A DNA stretch of 64,000 nucleotides from Heligmosomoides polygyrus polygyrus (Eukaryota; Nematoda; Chromadorea; Rhabditida; Heligmosomidae). Of the stretch, positions 1-11,900 are shown piece after piece. The stretch lies in assembly GCA_947396885.1 (NCBI GenBank), contig OX377205.1:99864428-99928427 (forward strand). The letters run 5' to 3'. The notes beneath the pieces were generated by a model, which saw only the letters and a program-made list of their open reading frames with translations, was not told the DNA's origin and did not search any database. Each line of letters starts with the position of its first letter. The stretch's first letter is position 1. Position numbers and translations under genes: made by a program.

Positions 1-1319
1 GAGGTGAGTAACACTCCTAGCACCTCCACCCTTTAATTATAAGAAGATTTTGTTCATTTTTGCAAACCGCTTGGACATGCCGAGTTAGGGGCTCCATAGC
101 TTACTATGAAGTCGCACCGTTGCCCAAAGCAATACCTTCCAAACTTCGACCATCCAGAAAAATGCAAAAATACTGTTTCATAGGCGCGAGGTCGGTTTCA
201 TTCCTTGACATTACACTATTTTGCATTTTCCTGCGTGTTCGAGGTTTGGGAGGTATTGCCTTGTGATGCTGAGCGACTACGTAGTAAACTTTTAGGGGCC
301 TTAACTCGATGGGTTCAAGGACTTTGCAAGAAATTGAGAATTTCTTTTACTATTTAATGGATAGGGATTGATATTCATCCTGACCGTTCAGATGCCTGTG
401 ACCTTTTCCTAGTTAGAAAACAGGTCAGAAACAGCATAGAAATCCTTGATAACTGAAAATCTAGAGTTATTCATCATATTGGACGCGCTGTATGTTCCAC
501 TTCTGCTCGATGACGTAGAGCAAATTTGAACGCGTAGTTGACCAGTACAATAGCCGTACAATACCTACATTGCTCAGTCAGTGGTTTCTACTTCTACACG
601 TAGTATGGTGGACAATTCGTTGACCTAGTAGACATGAAAGGTCGACTACTCTGGGTGCAGAATCGAACCGGAGATCGATTCAAATGGCGCCTTCAATCTT
701 AACTGAGCCTGCATATCTTTGACCCATTCAGGCTGAATCCAAGACTGCCAGCTGATGCTGTGCCAGTGATCAGTGGCTGCCTGACGTTTGCGACGGAGCA
801 GCGTCTCACAGCCAGGGAAGCTCTGCGAATGCCGTTCTTCAACCAGGAGTCGGTGGATCACGTACGAAAATAGCTCATCTGCATGTTAGCGCCGATTTCT
901 GATCTATTTTTGGTTGTTTCTATGCGATTGTTGAAAAAGTACTGCTCCTACCTTTTCTTATGTTGTTACTCTGCCACTTACGTTGCCTTCAGGCTTTTTG
1001 TTCAGCTCATAACGACCCACTTGCCTTGTAATCGTTCTTCACCTCGTAAATCGCTCTGATTCGTTCACTCGCTTCTTTCATCCGACGAGACGTATCTCAT
1101 CACTCATGACTCTTTACTACCGTTGGTCGAACCATCTGGTTTGCTCAGTACATTCCATTGTTGTTTTGTTCAGTGGATGTGTCTCTTAAGTACCTGTATC
1201 TGTACATATTTGACATAAATCTGCTCAGCGCCTAGATGATCCTTATGAATAAGAACTCTCGTTTTGACCGAAATATCTGCGAAAACATCGCTTTATGAAG
1301 TGACATGCAGCCTTTTCAG
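1..1319. other. Upstream of IBA57, no gene seen
   Basis: Apart from the foldback element at 80-330 and related fragments to about 420, I see no conserved coding motif. The IBA57 promoter and any outron must lie here. Confidence 0.6.
80..330. mobile_element. Foldback element, copy 1
   Basis: Left arm with GCAATACCTTCCAAACTTCG and right arm with GAGGTTTGGGAGGTATTGC form a long imperfect hairpin. The same design, with the arm text in the same order, is seen at 7740-7990. Confidence 0.6.
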
Positions 1320-4300
1320 ATGTCAAAGGTTATAGGGCTGGCGCATCGATCATTGTTAATACTTAGAGGATCGGATTCATTGAACTTACTGCAGGGTTTG
1401 GTGACGAATGATGTCAGGTACGCATTTTGCTGAGGTATTATACGGTATAAGAGTGCATTTTTTCACTTGCAAAAGATTGGATCTCTGAATTTAAATTTAA
1501 TGTAGGTGGTTGGAGTATGTTCACTATGCCACTGAGTTGTGCATGAATTCGTGGGCGTCTTTTGGTCTTGTACGGAAGTCCGTTGTATCATTTGACATGT
1601 GAAGGTCGTGCCTTATCGTAGCCATGTGTCCATAGAGGCCGCTTTTACCGCAGTTAGTGACATCATTTGTAGTCTGCCTTCTCCTCGAGGGTGCGGCTTT
1701 TCAATAGAATTAGTGATGACGATTAAATTGCCCTTAGGCATCCAGAAGTTTTGGCTATCGGCTGGTCGGCTATCGTAGTACGACGTAGCAGACCTTCAAA
1801 CACGCAACCTCTAGCAGCGGTCAACTGGAGGTTCATTCTTGTATCGCCGAAGAAATTGGTAGGCAGGTGGGAAGTGTTTCTACTGAAATGCAATGAAGTT
1901 CCTGTGGCGGAGTTGAAACCTACCTTCAGCAAGGTTTAATCCCTTTCAAATTCCGCCCAAAGTGACTAGTGTCACTGCACCTGCCGGTGAGAACAATTAT
2001 TGTTCCGGTTAAATTTCTCCGGTGATCGATAGTTGCTCTTTCAACTGATTGAGTATGTGGCTAGGATTTCTTCTACAGCGAGCTAGAACTCGGATTTAAC
2101 GTCTCAAATAAGCGATGTATTCAGTCTTCCTTAAGTGAGGTAGTATTCTATATAAAGGCCGAACTGCATTTTGGGTAAGCCTTGATCAAATTAGTTCATT
2201 CGGAACCAAAAGCGATGAAAATTAGCAGTACAAATATTAATTAAATATTAAATAAAATTAAGTACTAATTAAATAATGCCTCCTGCATGGTTCCAATCGG
2301 TTCAAAAATATGGACTAATATCGGAATTCTCCACCTTCTGAAGTAATGTCCCTAGCGAATGTTTCCTCTTTAATGGTCCCAAGCGCCGTGTTCTGGCGGA
2401 ATATTCTCCTATCGACAGCCCTCGAAGGTTTTCTGGCAAATCCAGGTATGAAAGCAGGCCGGTCACTCGAGAACACAGGGTTTGCGACTTGAATGCAGTT
2501 AGCTGAACGACAAGAGTGTATTCAAGTGACTTCTCACTTTCTACTGGTAGACCAAGCTTTGACCAACGTGCTGCTTTAGAACTTGGTGAATTCGGTGCTG
2601 GACGGCACCATGCACCTTTGGGCTTTTGTCTAACCGTGGAAGATGGATGTCTCAATAGTGTATTTCTGTGCTTGATTCTGTCGCTGTGATATTTTCCGAA
2701 TGAAATGACGTGCTGCTATTCCTCTTATACTTCTAATGCGGGCTTGTACTCTTTTTTAAATAAATTTTGTGGCTCAAAATTTATGAATTAGTGAATTAGT
2801 GGATGCGGCCGTGACTTATGGTGGTGAATCTGAACGAATCTGATATCCAATGCAATTTGTAGCCGACGTTGTAGGAAGACCCATCTTCTTCGTAATTTCA
2901 GGACGCTACAGAATTCAGAAGGAATCGCATCATTTTTGCTCAATACGAAAGGCAGGATAGTGGATGACCTCATTATATCGAAAGACAACGGCGATGTTCT
3001 AGTAGAGTGCTCGGCGTCGAACAGGGAAAAGCTGAAAGCTCTGCTGGAGAAGTACCGTATGCGAAAAAGTGTGAGGCTTTCCTAGCCGTCCGTGAATTCT
3101 TCTGACTGTATCTTACCGTCTCCAGGTGAATGTGGTCGAGTCACACAACCATGTGTTGTTTTCTGTGGACGACGTTCGGGGTTCGTTTCCTGATCCCAGG
3201 TTTCCTCCGTTAGGGAGGCGTTTGTACGGCGATGAAACAGAGGCTAAGGATACTGGCACGTACCACGAGAGGCGTATGGAGTACGGAGTCGCAGAGGGCT
3301 GTGAGGAACTCGGCGAACTCCTGCCCTTTCATGTGAGTTCTCATCTTGAATTTTTTTAAATTGCAAGAGAGTGGAGTAAGAGACGAGGGAATTAAGGTGT
3401 TACTGATATACTGTGCGGAAGGGGCTTAGATCTTTATATGGCTTTAACTCGGAAAAATTCAAAGTTATTTCCAGCGTACCTGGTTGAAATAAGGGTCCGT
3501 TTATACCTACAAAGTGACACCAACAGGTCGCCATGCAACTATTGGGAATCGATCAAACCATCGGCTTTATCGATTTGCACTGCATGCAGAGCAACTCATT
3601 TTGTCGCATTTTAGGGATAAACGAAGCCTGAAGATAACATTTGGCTGCTACCACTACAGTAATCTGTACATACATTGAGCGACTCGACATGCCTACCTAT
3701 TTAGCTCGTTCCTTAGTTTTGCAGAACTAAGGTGTTACTGGTATTTTAGGTGGTTGCTTTAGAAAAAGCTCACTAGCTTTAGTGAGCAAAGCTAGTTTTC
3801 TTGCGTTTATTGGGTCTTTTATGCAGGGATTCCAAGTCAAACCATAGCCACGTCAAGCTGGACACTTTAAAATTAAAGTGAACATCATTTAAATCAAAGC
3901 GAATGTTTTTCGGATAAATTTAGGCGCTTTCCAAGGGGTTCGACATTCTCAATTTAAACGGGAACTTTAGTAGTTTAGTGGAACTTCCTTAAAATTTGTA
4001 CTTCGCCTCATCTAAAATGTGAACACGGCGTTTGAATTTCTGCATGATTTTGTTCTTTCAGCTAAGAAATCATTTTGAGCCTATTCTGAATTGCAGGAAA
4101 ATCGGCGCATTGTTAGAGGAGATCACGCCATGCACTTGTTTGACACGTCTTTATTTTAATTTCACTTCAAAATTTCATGTCTCGACAACGATGCAACGAA
4201 ATCAATTGTGAAAAACTTGCACATCTCTACTCCGCATCTTTAAGTGTTCCTCATTTACCCCTAGGCGAGTGCATGGCGTAATCACGGGGCTCTGCTTATC

Positions 4301-5286
4301 CTTTGATAGCACAGATGAGGCTTACTTGAAGATGTGCAGTGGATATATGCAAAATTTCCACACTTGTTTTGTCTTCACCGTCAACGTGGAATGCAATTTT
4401 AAAGTAAAATGGGAATGAAGACATGATAGAAAAGTGCATGGCTCGACCTCTTCTAACGATGTACTGAAAATTAAAAAAAAAGATAATTTTCTGCACTTCC
4501 AAACAAGCTGGAAGCCATTCTGCACCTAAAAGATTATCATTTTCACAAAATCTAATCGCTGACTTCACGTTTTGGACTGGTGAATTATAAATTTTCGAAA
4601 ACATTCCATCAAGTTTTTAAATCGAACGCTCGTCCTAAACCGACTGGAAAATGCTTAACCTGTTTTGGAAGCCATTCGTTTTAATTTGAATGGCGTTCAG
4701 CTTCCAGTTTTCTTGAAAAATGTGGTTTTTATGTGAAAATGGTATGTTAAATCGAACTACCCCTCAATTTTTCTCAGAAAAACCTCGCATACCTTCCTTA
4801 TCCCAATTTGAACAACAACAAAAAATCTATTTCCAGGCCAATGGTGACTTCTTGAAGATGGTATCCCTGGATAAAGGCTGCTATATAGGTCAAGAACTGA
4901 CGGCTCGAACAGCTAACACAGGTAGGGCTAGCTGGCTGCCAGCATTTTGGGGTTCCACTAACTGTAAGTCATCTGAAGTGCTGCGTTTAGGTGTGATTCG
5001 AAGGAGGATTCTGCCGTTCACCTGCGAAAAGAAGGTGAAAGGCCTTGTAATGCAGGGTGATAAGAAAGTTGGAGAGGTGGGCCTCCCTACCTAGTCTTCT
5101 CCTCGATATCCGAGAGATCAGCCAATCACTGTTAAGGTGATATCGTGTGGAGCGGCGCGTGGCCTGGCACTGATGTCCCTGAGCGCCTTCGGACAGCCGC
5201 TCCAAGTTGAAGGATCGCCGATAGTGGCGTATAAACCGGCATGGATGCCGGAAGCGGTCTTCAAGAAGTCCAAGGAAGGGTCCTAG
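1320..5286 (+). CDS. IBA57: IBA57 homologue, mitochondrial Fe-S cluster assembly factor (six exons)
   Basis: Exons read by eye: 1320-1417, 2902-3070, 3126-3332, 4837-4921, 4991-5076, 5137-5286. They sum to 795 nt, all phases match, and they encode 264 residues. The protein is a GcvT/YgfZ-like folate-binding protein of the IBA57 (CAF17) family, which acts with ISCA proteins in mitochondrial [4Fe-4S] maturation. Diagnostic motifs are LLQGLVTNDV near residue 25, FLLNTKGRIVDDLI in exon 2, and the family signature KGCYIGQELTAR at residues 171-182 (conserved Cys at 173), followed by GVIRRRILPF. The start at 1320 is chosen because TTTTCAG lies directly before the ATG, as for a spliced-leader acceptor, and the frame runs without a break into the conserved LLQGL region. 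No long targeting peptide is visible, so an upstream exon cannot be excluded. Introns range from 55 nt to 1.5 kb. What is seen is the motif set and phases; the function is from the family. Confidence 0.93.
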
Positions 5287-5906
5287 AATCCTGTGCCTGC
5301 CGCTGCTGCTTTGTCTGCCAGTGCTAGTCATATCTGATCCCTTGTTTGTTCAAATTAGAGTAGCCTAGTGCTATTGACTTTATTTAGGAGAATATCGATC
5401 GCTATTTACGTTAGATCTGAGTGAAATTGCTAAACGTTTTTCATCGAATTACTGGTATTGTTGTCATAGACGTTATTTATTCAAAATGAATTCATTTCTG
5501 TATACCATAGATTTATATACTTTAAAATATGAAGCCAGGAGATAAACATTGTATTGTGTGTGCTGCTAGTGGTTTCCGCCAGCGCTATTTTTTATTTTTT
5601 TTCGGCTCTCTGGAACATGGTCGGGTTTAGCTTAGCGTCATTTTTACCTGTTGGATTTGCTTTTATCACTATTCTGACCCAAACCACTTTAGTTTTTTTT
5701 TTCTGTAAAATTATCTAAAGCGAGGTTTGAACATATTTCGAGTGCAACTCAAACTTAAGTAGACAATTATATATTGACTGGTAGGCCTTGAAAATTCTGA
5801 GAAGTTGAGATGTAGCTGCAGGTGTCATTGCTTGGGGTAATAACGTCTAATACGGAGGCAAACGACGTCGTAGAGGAGATGGCAAGGTTTCAGTTCTGTG
5901 TATGCG
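5287..5906 (+). other. IBA57-TCF25 intergenic region
   Basis: Contains the IBA57 3' UTR (AT-rich, candidate end signals near 5520-5560) and ends at the TTTCAG acceptor just upstream of the TCF25 start. Both genes point the same way. Confidence 0.5.
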
Positions 5907-8900
5907 ATGTCGACAAAGCATCTGCGACGTCTACTTGAAGCAAAGGAGCAGGAGGAGGCGAAGAAGCAGACGAACGACGATGTGAACGAAGGAGGAGAAG
6001 AGGACGAAGAGCCTCTAAGAGGACCAGTGAACCGATTCGCTGCGTTTGAAGGCAGGTTCATTGCGTTTTATAGCCAAACACTACTGCCACTTGCATCAGA
6101 TCCCTTCACCTTTTCGTGTAAGTACATGCCGCGTGAAGCAGCAGCTCTGCCTTTGCGCAGTGACCACCTGGTGTATTCGAGCTGCTGGCCACGGCTATTC
6201 GTAGGGAACTGGTGGGTTTTGCTGGTCAGCCTCTCGGATTCGAAAGAAAGAACTGTTTCGCACCATACATTTGATGCCGTTTTTTCTACACCTTTTTTTT
6301 CATTCCATATGAAGCCATACCTGAACAGAGACCTAGGAAATCGACCAGGTCCTTCTGATGCTTTTTCGAAGTAGAAGCTCTTGTTTGCTCCCTATCCGCT
6401 AGAGCTGCCATTTATAGATGACGAGGGCGTTGCTGAAAGAAGTGTCGACGAAGAACGCGGACCTATAGAAAGACCGGATCACACTTCTTCTGCCACCTGT
6501 TCAATGGAACGTGGAGAAAGAAAGACGAACAAGAAGAAAAAGAAGAAGCAGAAGGGAAAGGGGAGCCGAGAGATTAACGAGGAGGAACTGTTGGCGGTGC
6601 TGTCACTAGAGGTCGGTTAGCAGACTGCCGACCAGTGTAAAAAGAAGGCGAGATTGCTCTTGCAGAACAGCGTGTATGCGTTAACCTCCGAAGACTACGA
6701 GCTGCTGGACATCAAGCAGCTGCTGAAGACCGATCCACGTCTTTTTGATGCGGCAGCAGAGTTAAAAAGGACGCTCGGAAAGACGTTGAAGGTCAGTTCT
6801 TTACATTCACATTTACAGTTATTCCTTGCGAAAGCATGTCAAACGCAAAGGAATGGAAAACGAAAACAAAAAACACAACTGGACACAACACGACCAGCAA
6901 CAAAGGAAAACAAAAAAAGGCAGCTACATAACAGTGGAAGTAGAGGCATATAGAAAGGGAACATTGGACAACAGTAAACAAAGGAAGCGGGTAAGTTTCA
7001 TAGTTCCACTTGCATTGTGCTTGCAGTTCCATTTCCGTTTCCCTTATAGTTATTGTGAAAAGTCACCTTAAAAATGTGGAATTTACGTCGCAGTGAAATG
7101 TAGCAGGCCCTTATCGCCAATTCTATCCACCTCACAACTGTCCATACTTCCATTAATGTTGTAAAGAGATTGGCCATGTTGAGAAAGGTGATTTGCTTTT
7201 ATACTAAGGTTGTTGAACAGTATTCCAAACCACGTAAAGTTAGTGCATCTTCTGAGGTTCAGGAATCTACAGCGACCTCGAGTCGGTCTCACCGTTCGTC
7301 TCATGGCGCCGGGAGATTGGTTAAGCAGAAGAGGACTTGGCCACCTGTTAAGAATCTCGGTAGGTTCTAACGCTTTTATTGTTGGCTAGGTGCCTAGTTT
7401 TTATAATTCTCGTTTAGGTCTGTCTATGGTGTTGGATCGAGAGGAAGGCGAAGTAAAATGGTTCAAATTCGTCCACAATTCGCATTATGAAGAACTCGAG
7501 AGGTACTGTTGCAATCATTTATTTTTGAAATATAAGGCATCCTTCCCTGTAGGGCTCCGTAGCTATTACCCGGAAGAAAAATCACATTCGTGTACAAAAA
7601 CTTCTGATATGGCATCGCTATACGGTAAATAATTACTGGGAAACGATCTCCGATGTATGTCTGACCGATTAAAATGAATACCACCGCGAAAATCTCCGTC
7701 CTTCGAGTACTAGAAAAGTATTTTCCATTTTTGAAAAGTCCTTGAACTAGCACCTGAATCTACCCCAGTTAAGGACTCCGACAGTTTACTATGGAATCGC
7801 ACAGGGCAATAACTTCCAAGCATTGAATATGAAAAAAGCAAAAATACAGCAGGACAAGGAATCGAAGACCTGACGTCAATGAAGTAGTAGTTTTGCTTTT
7901 TCCAGCAGATTCTATTGGAAAGTATTCCCTTGTGCAACTGTACGATTCCATGGTAGACTCTCGGGGTAGATTCAAGTGCTTTGCAAAAATGCAGCATACC
8001 GTTCTACTATTTAAACGGTGGGGAGTCTCATGTGTTCATTTTTGCCGTTGAAACATACACCTGATTGTGAGACCTTCCCCGTTTAGATTCGTTTAGATTT
8101 TTTAAAGCTAGATGCCAATATTTGAAGGGGTAAGACTGGCTTTTCAAAAGAAAAAATTCCAACTTTTACTAACGCTACAAGCTCAGGAAGACTAGGAGTA
8201 AAGGTGGAACGCCCCGTTCACTTGTATGAAGCATTTTTACGGAATTTCGCTTTTCTGAAGGGGATCTAAAGCGGGACAAAGGGGATCTTTCAAAAGACAT
8301 GCAGTAATAGTCCGTTTTAATGAGATGAATCGCCCGATAGTAGACCACTGCATATCCAGTCAAATGCTTCCAGGCTTTGCTGGGCTGCTGAGGACACATT
8401 GGACCATCGGATAGCCGAAGAAGTCCTGATGGACAACCCGTATCATTTGAATTCTCTTCTTCTGCTGGCGAACGTCTTCAGAATGCAAGAGGATATCACG
8501 CAGTCTTGTGATATTATTGGTTGGTTATCAGTTTCAGAGGTCACTTTTACCTCACAGCTTGTATCTAAGGGTTTGGGCAATGTTTCAGAACGTGGCGTGT
8601 TCTACTGTGAGCAGTCGATGGCGACCACATTTCAGCCAAGTTCATTCTATCACCACGTAGACTATTTGGACTACGAGAATCGTGCGTTTTATCTGCTGCT
8701 GCACAGACATATGCTCAACTGTGTCTATAAGCGGTGAGTTGGGACAGCTGGCAAGCAGCTCGGTGTCTTCCATCATAACCGTGTTTTTCAGGTGTTTTGA
8801 GACGGCTCTCAACTACGCAAAGTTCATATTGATGATGGATCCGCAGAGTAGGAGCTGCTACATTTTCTAATGTTGCTCTTAGGGCTGAATTGTGCTGCTG

Positions 8901-11900
8901 GAAATGGAATATACCATTTTCACTTCAAACTGTTCACTTTTTAAATTAAATTAAGGAACTTTCCAAATCAAATTGGATTTGCACACTCTTCTATCAAGCC
9001 TGACACTTGAAATCAAACTAAACATCCTCCAAACGAGACTTCCATTTTAAACTGGAGACTCTTCGTCAAGACTAGAGTTTTTTACCGAAATAAAATATAG
9101 TCCGACTTTCTCGAAATTTTTTCAATTCATCGACTTCGAAAAGTGGGCTGTTCGAAATGTTATAAAAATGAAACAAACCAACGCTGCGACCTACGTTGGT
9201 TTTTTGTTGATAATGCAAATTTTGTTTAACTAGAACAGCAAAGTGAGCAATTTTTTGCAAATGTTTAGGCAGTACCGTTGACATCTGTATAACACCACGA
9301 ACGAAATTTTCGTTATCGATCAAAGTTGAGGCGAGCTGCACAAGTGCATGAGTAACTTATTCTTTTAACTTCAAAAAATTACTGCCTTTCGATCTTTAAA
9401 ACTATTATACCTTCCTAGAAATTTGAAAAATCAATGTTTAAGGGCTTAGAATGCCTTATTATGTATTATGAAATAGGGCAAAACGAACATGCGAATATGG
9501 AGCGGAACCTCAGGAATGGCTTCTAATCTAATGGTATGGTTCAGCTCAATGACAGTTTTACAGCTAGATCTATGACAGCTGCCAATTTAACGGACTAGGC
9601 AACCCATTATCATAGGAGAGGGTTCCAATTTGGTAAATTTTCCGTTTGCAGGAGATCCTCTCGCTATTCTGCTCATTATCGACACCATAGCGGTGAAAGC
9701 GAAGCAGTACAAATGGTTGAAAGACTTTTACCGCTGCTGCAAGGTAAGCTTGAAGAAGTTAGAAGAAACTTGAGAGGTACTGGGAGGAATCCCCTACAAG
9801 ACCTTGCTCAATGCCTTCTTAGGAGTGGAAAAATTTGGACAAGCTACCGAATTTCTGCTACTCGGTGGCGCTAGCTGGGTTCCTCGGCGCTAAAAATGAT
9901 GACGATCTTGCCGAGGCTGATGAACAGGTCCATTCCTTGTCCTCATCTTCAAGTGCGCGAAAGTCAACGGAAGAAGTTTTCAGCTCACGAATGCCATATG
10001 CGCGTTCCCGGGGATGGTCACGATGTTGCTGGACAAAATGCAAGTGGAGCCGGACGCTCTTGTGGAATCGCATCGACATCTGGGGACCTTTGCGGCGAAC
10101 AAGTTGGTCTTTAGCTTGATTACTCCGCTTCCTCATGGGCGTTGATCAGCAAGAAATGGCCTAGATGCCTTGTTCAGGATGTATAGAACAAGCCTCTTCC
10201 TTTTTTGCGGTTTGCTTTGAGGAGGTTAAATGGTCGTTGGAATCCCTGAGCACACATAGGGATTGGCCGGCTCCTCAGTGAGCGAATCTTCCCAAAGTTT
10301 CAAGCATTCTGACCATTTTACATAGACATTAGGGCTTGTCTGTTAATTTTGGATGAGAGAACCGTTTGCTATGGATGAGAGTTTATTTCGGCCCTTGTTT
10401 GTCCATAAAAAGCAAAAGCTTCTATCTAATGCATCACTCGAAGAAAGATCTTTGTCGGAATTTTTCCATGAGGACATGGAGGTCACTAAGCATGTTGCAG
10501 ACATCTCAATATGGGCATATGGCGGCGCTTAAGTGCAGTCTGATTTTTCTTCTTCAGAGAAACCGATGGGTTAAAGCTCGTGTACAAAATCTACGCCAAT
10601 GAGACGATCGAACTATGGAAAGTCCCCGAGACGCTGTCATGGTTGGAGCACGTGACGAGAGAATGTGCTCTAAACGAGAAGCGCCAAGTGGAGATGGATG
10701 ATTGGAAGGAAAAGTAGGTTTGAAACAGAAATGCGCCTATATTAAACGAAACTGAGCTAAGGATATGACCAGAATAAGAGGAGAGAATTCGATTGCGCTG
10801 AGATCCTAGGAGGGAAGGCTGGCATAAATCACTTTGTGTTGGGAACAGCATTCCTCATTCTCGTCTAAGCAAGCTGTATGGTTTGTTCAGGGCGCGTGGA
10901 GTGCAGTCGGTGGTGGTGCCGACTGCACGTGCTCCCGATTCCAGGTTCTTGGTTCCAGTTTCCTATCAGGCCAACCGAGCCCTCCATCACACCGATGCAA
11001 ATCGATCAGTACCGACTAGGTGCAGAGAGAGTTATCTGCCGTGCCCGCATCTTCAATTGAATGTCATGCATAGCTGCCGTGGTCCACATCTTTGAAGGCA
11101 CTACAGCTGCCTGGAAGTCGCCGTGCCAACACCCCAAGAAGAGAAGGGCTGCCGTGCCCGCATCCGAAGTGCTGATTTTTCGATATCGTGACTTGCGTCT
11201 GTTCACTTGAGAGGCTGCTGTCATCACCTTTCCGACTGGGTGAACACTGTAGAATGAGCCTGGCTTGTTTAGAGTTATGTCTGCATGGAAACCAGATCAT
11301 GTAGACATGCCTGTAAATGGTCCGGGTTCTAACTTTGGAACATAGTCCACACTTCAAAAAGCACTGCCGGCATCGGGAAGTTGACATGCTAACATCCGAA
11401 AGCGAACCATCGCTCCATCCGCCTCTCATCCCAGCAGCAGGAAATTATAGTTGGATATCAAACGTAGAAAGTGTCTAGCTTACCAAGCGTCATATCTGCG
11501 TACGGAGCAAGGCACGGCTGTAACCGCTGTGCTTACCTCTCAACAAGAGGAAATGTTAGGGTGACGCTTTCCATGTTCTTTAGCTTCGTGGATCGTTAAG
11601 AAGAAACAGTCAAAAAGTTTACCATGAAATGAGAAAATATCGATGATGCTGAGAATTTTGTGAGGTATGGAGGTAAAATGTCTGGCTACAAACTAGAAAC
11701 GGCTTTATTGAAGGCTATCCTCGAGTGACGAGACGGTTCATATTCGGTGAGCGCGTGGCAGGTCAGCAAGGTAGATCAAATCGATTAATGTGCCGCCTGC
11801 TGTCATGAGTAGCCGTGTTCACACGAATTCACTATTCGTCGCTGCTCAAGCAATATCCTCCCTGGCAATATCCCGAAACGTACGGAAATGAACTTCAAAA

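Noticed and set aside
6618..6620. In-frame TAG between two conserved parts of the TCF25 homologue, which could be a readthrough or recoded stop
   Set aside because: A 54-nt GT-AG intron (6612-6665, acceptor CTCTTGCAG) removes it and keeps the frame, matching the size of other introns in the gene.
9928..9983. Serine-rich extension in TCF25 (VHSLSSSSSARKS)
   Set aside because: It falls within a 56-nt intron ending TTTTCAG; skipping it restores the conserved NAICAFPG frame.
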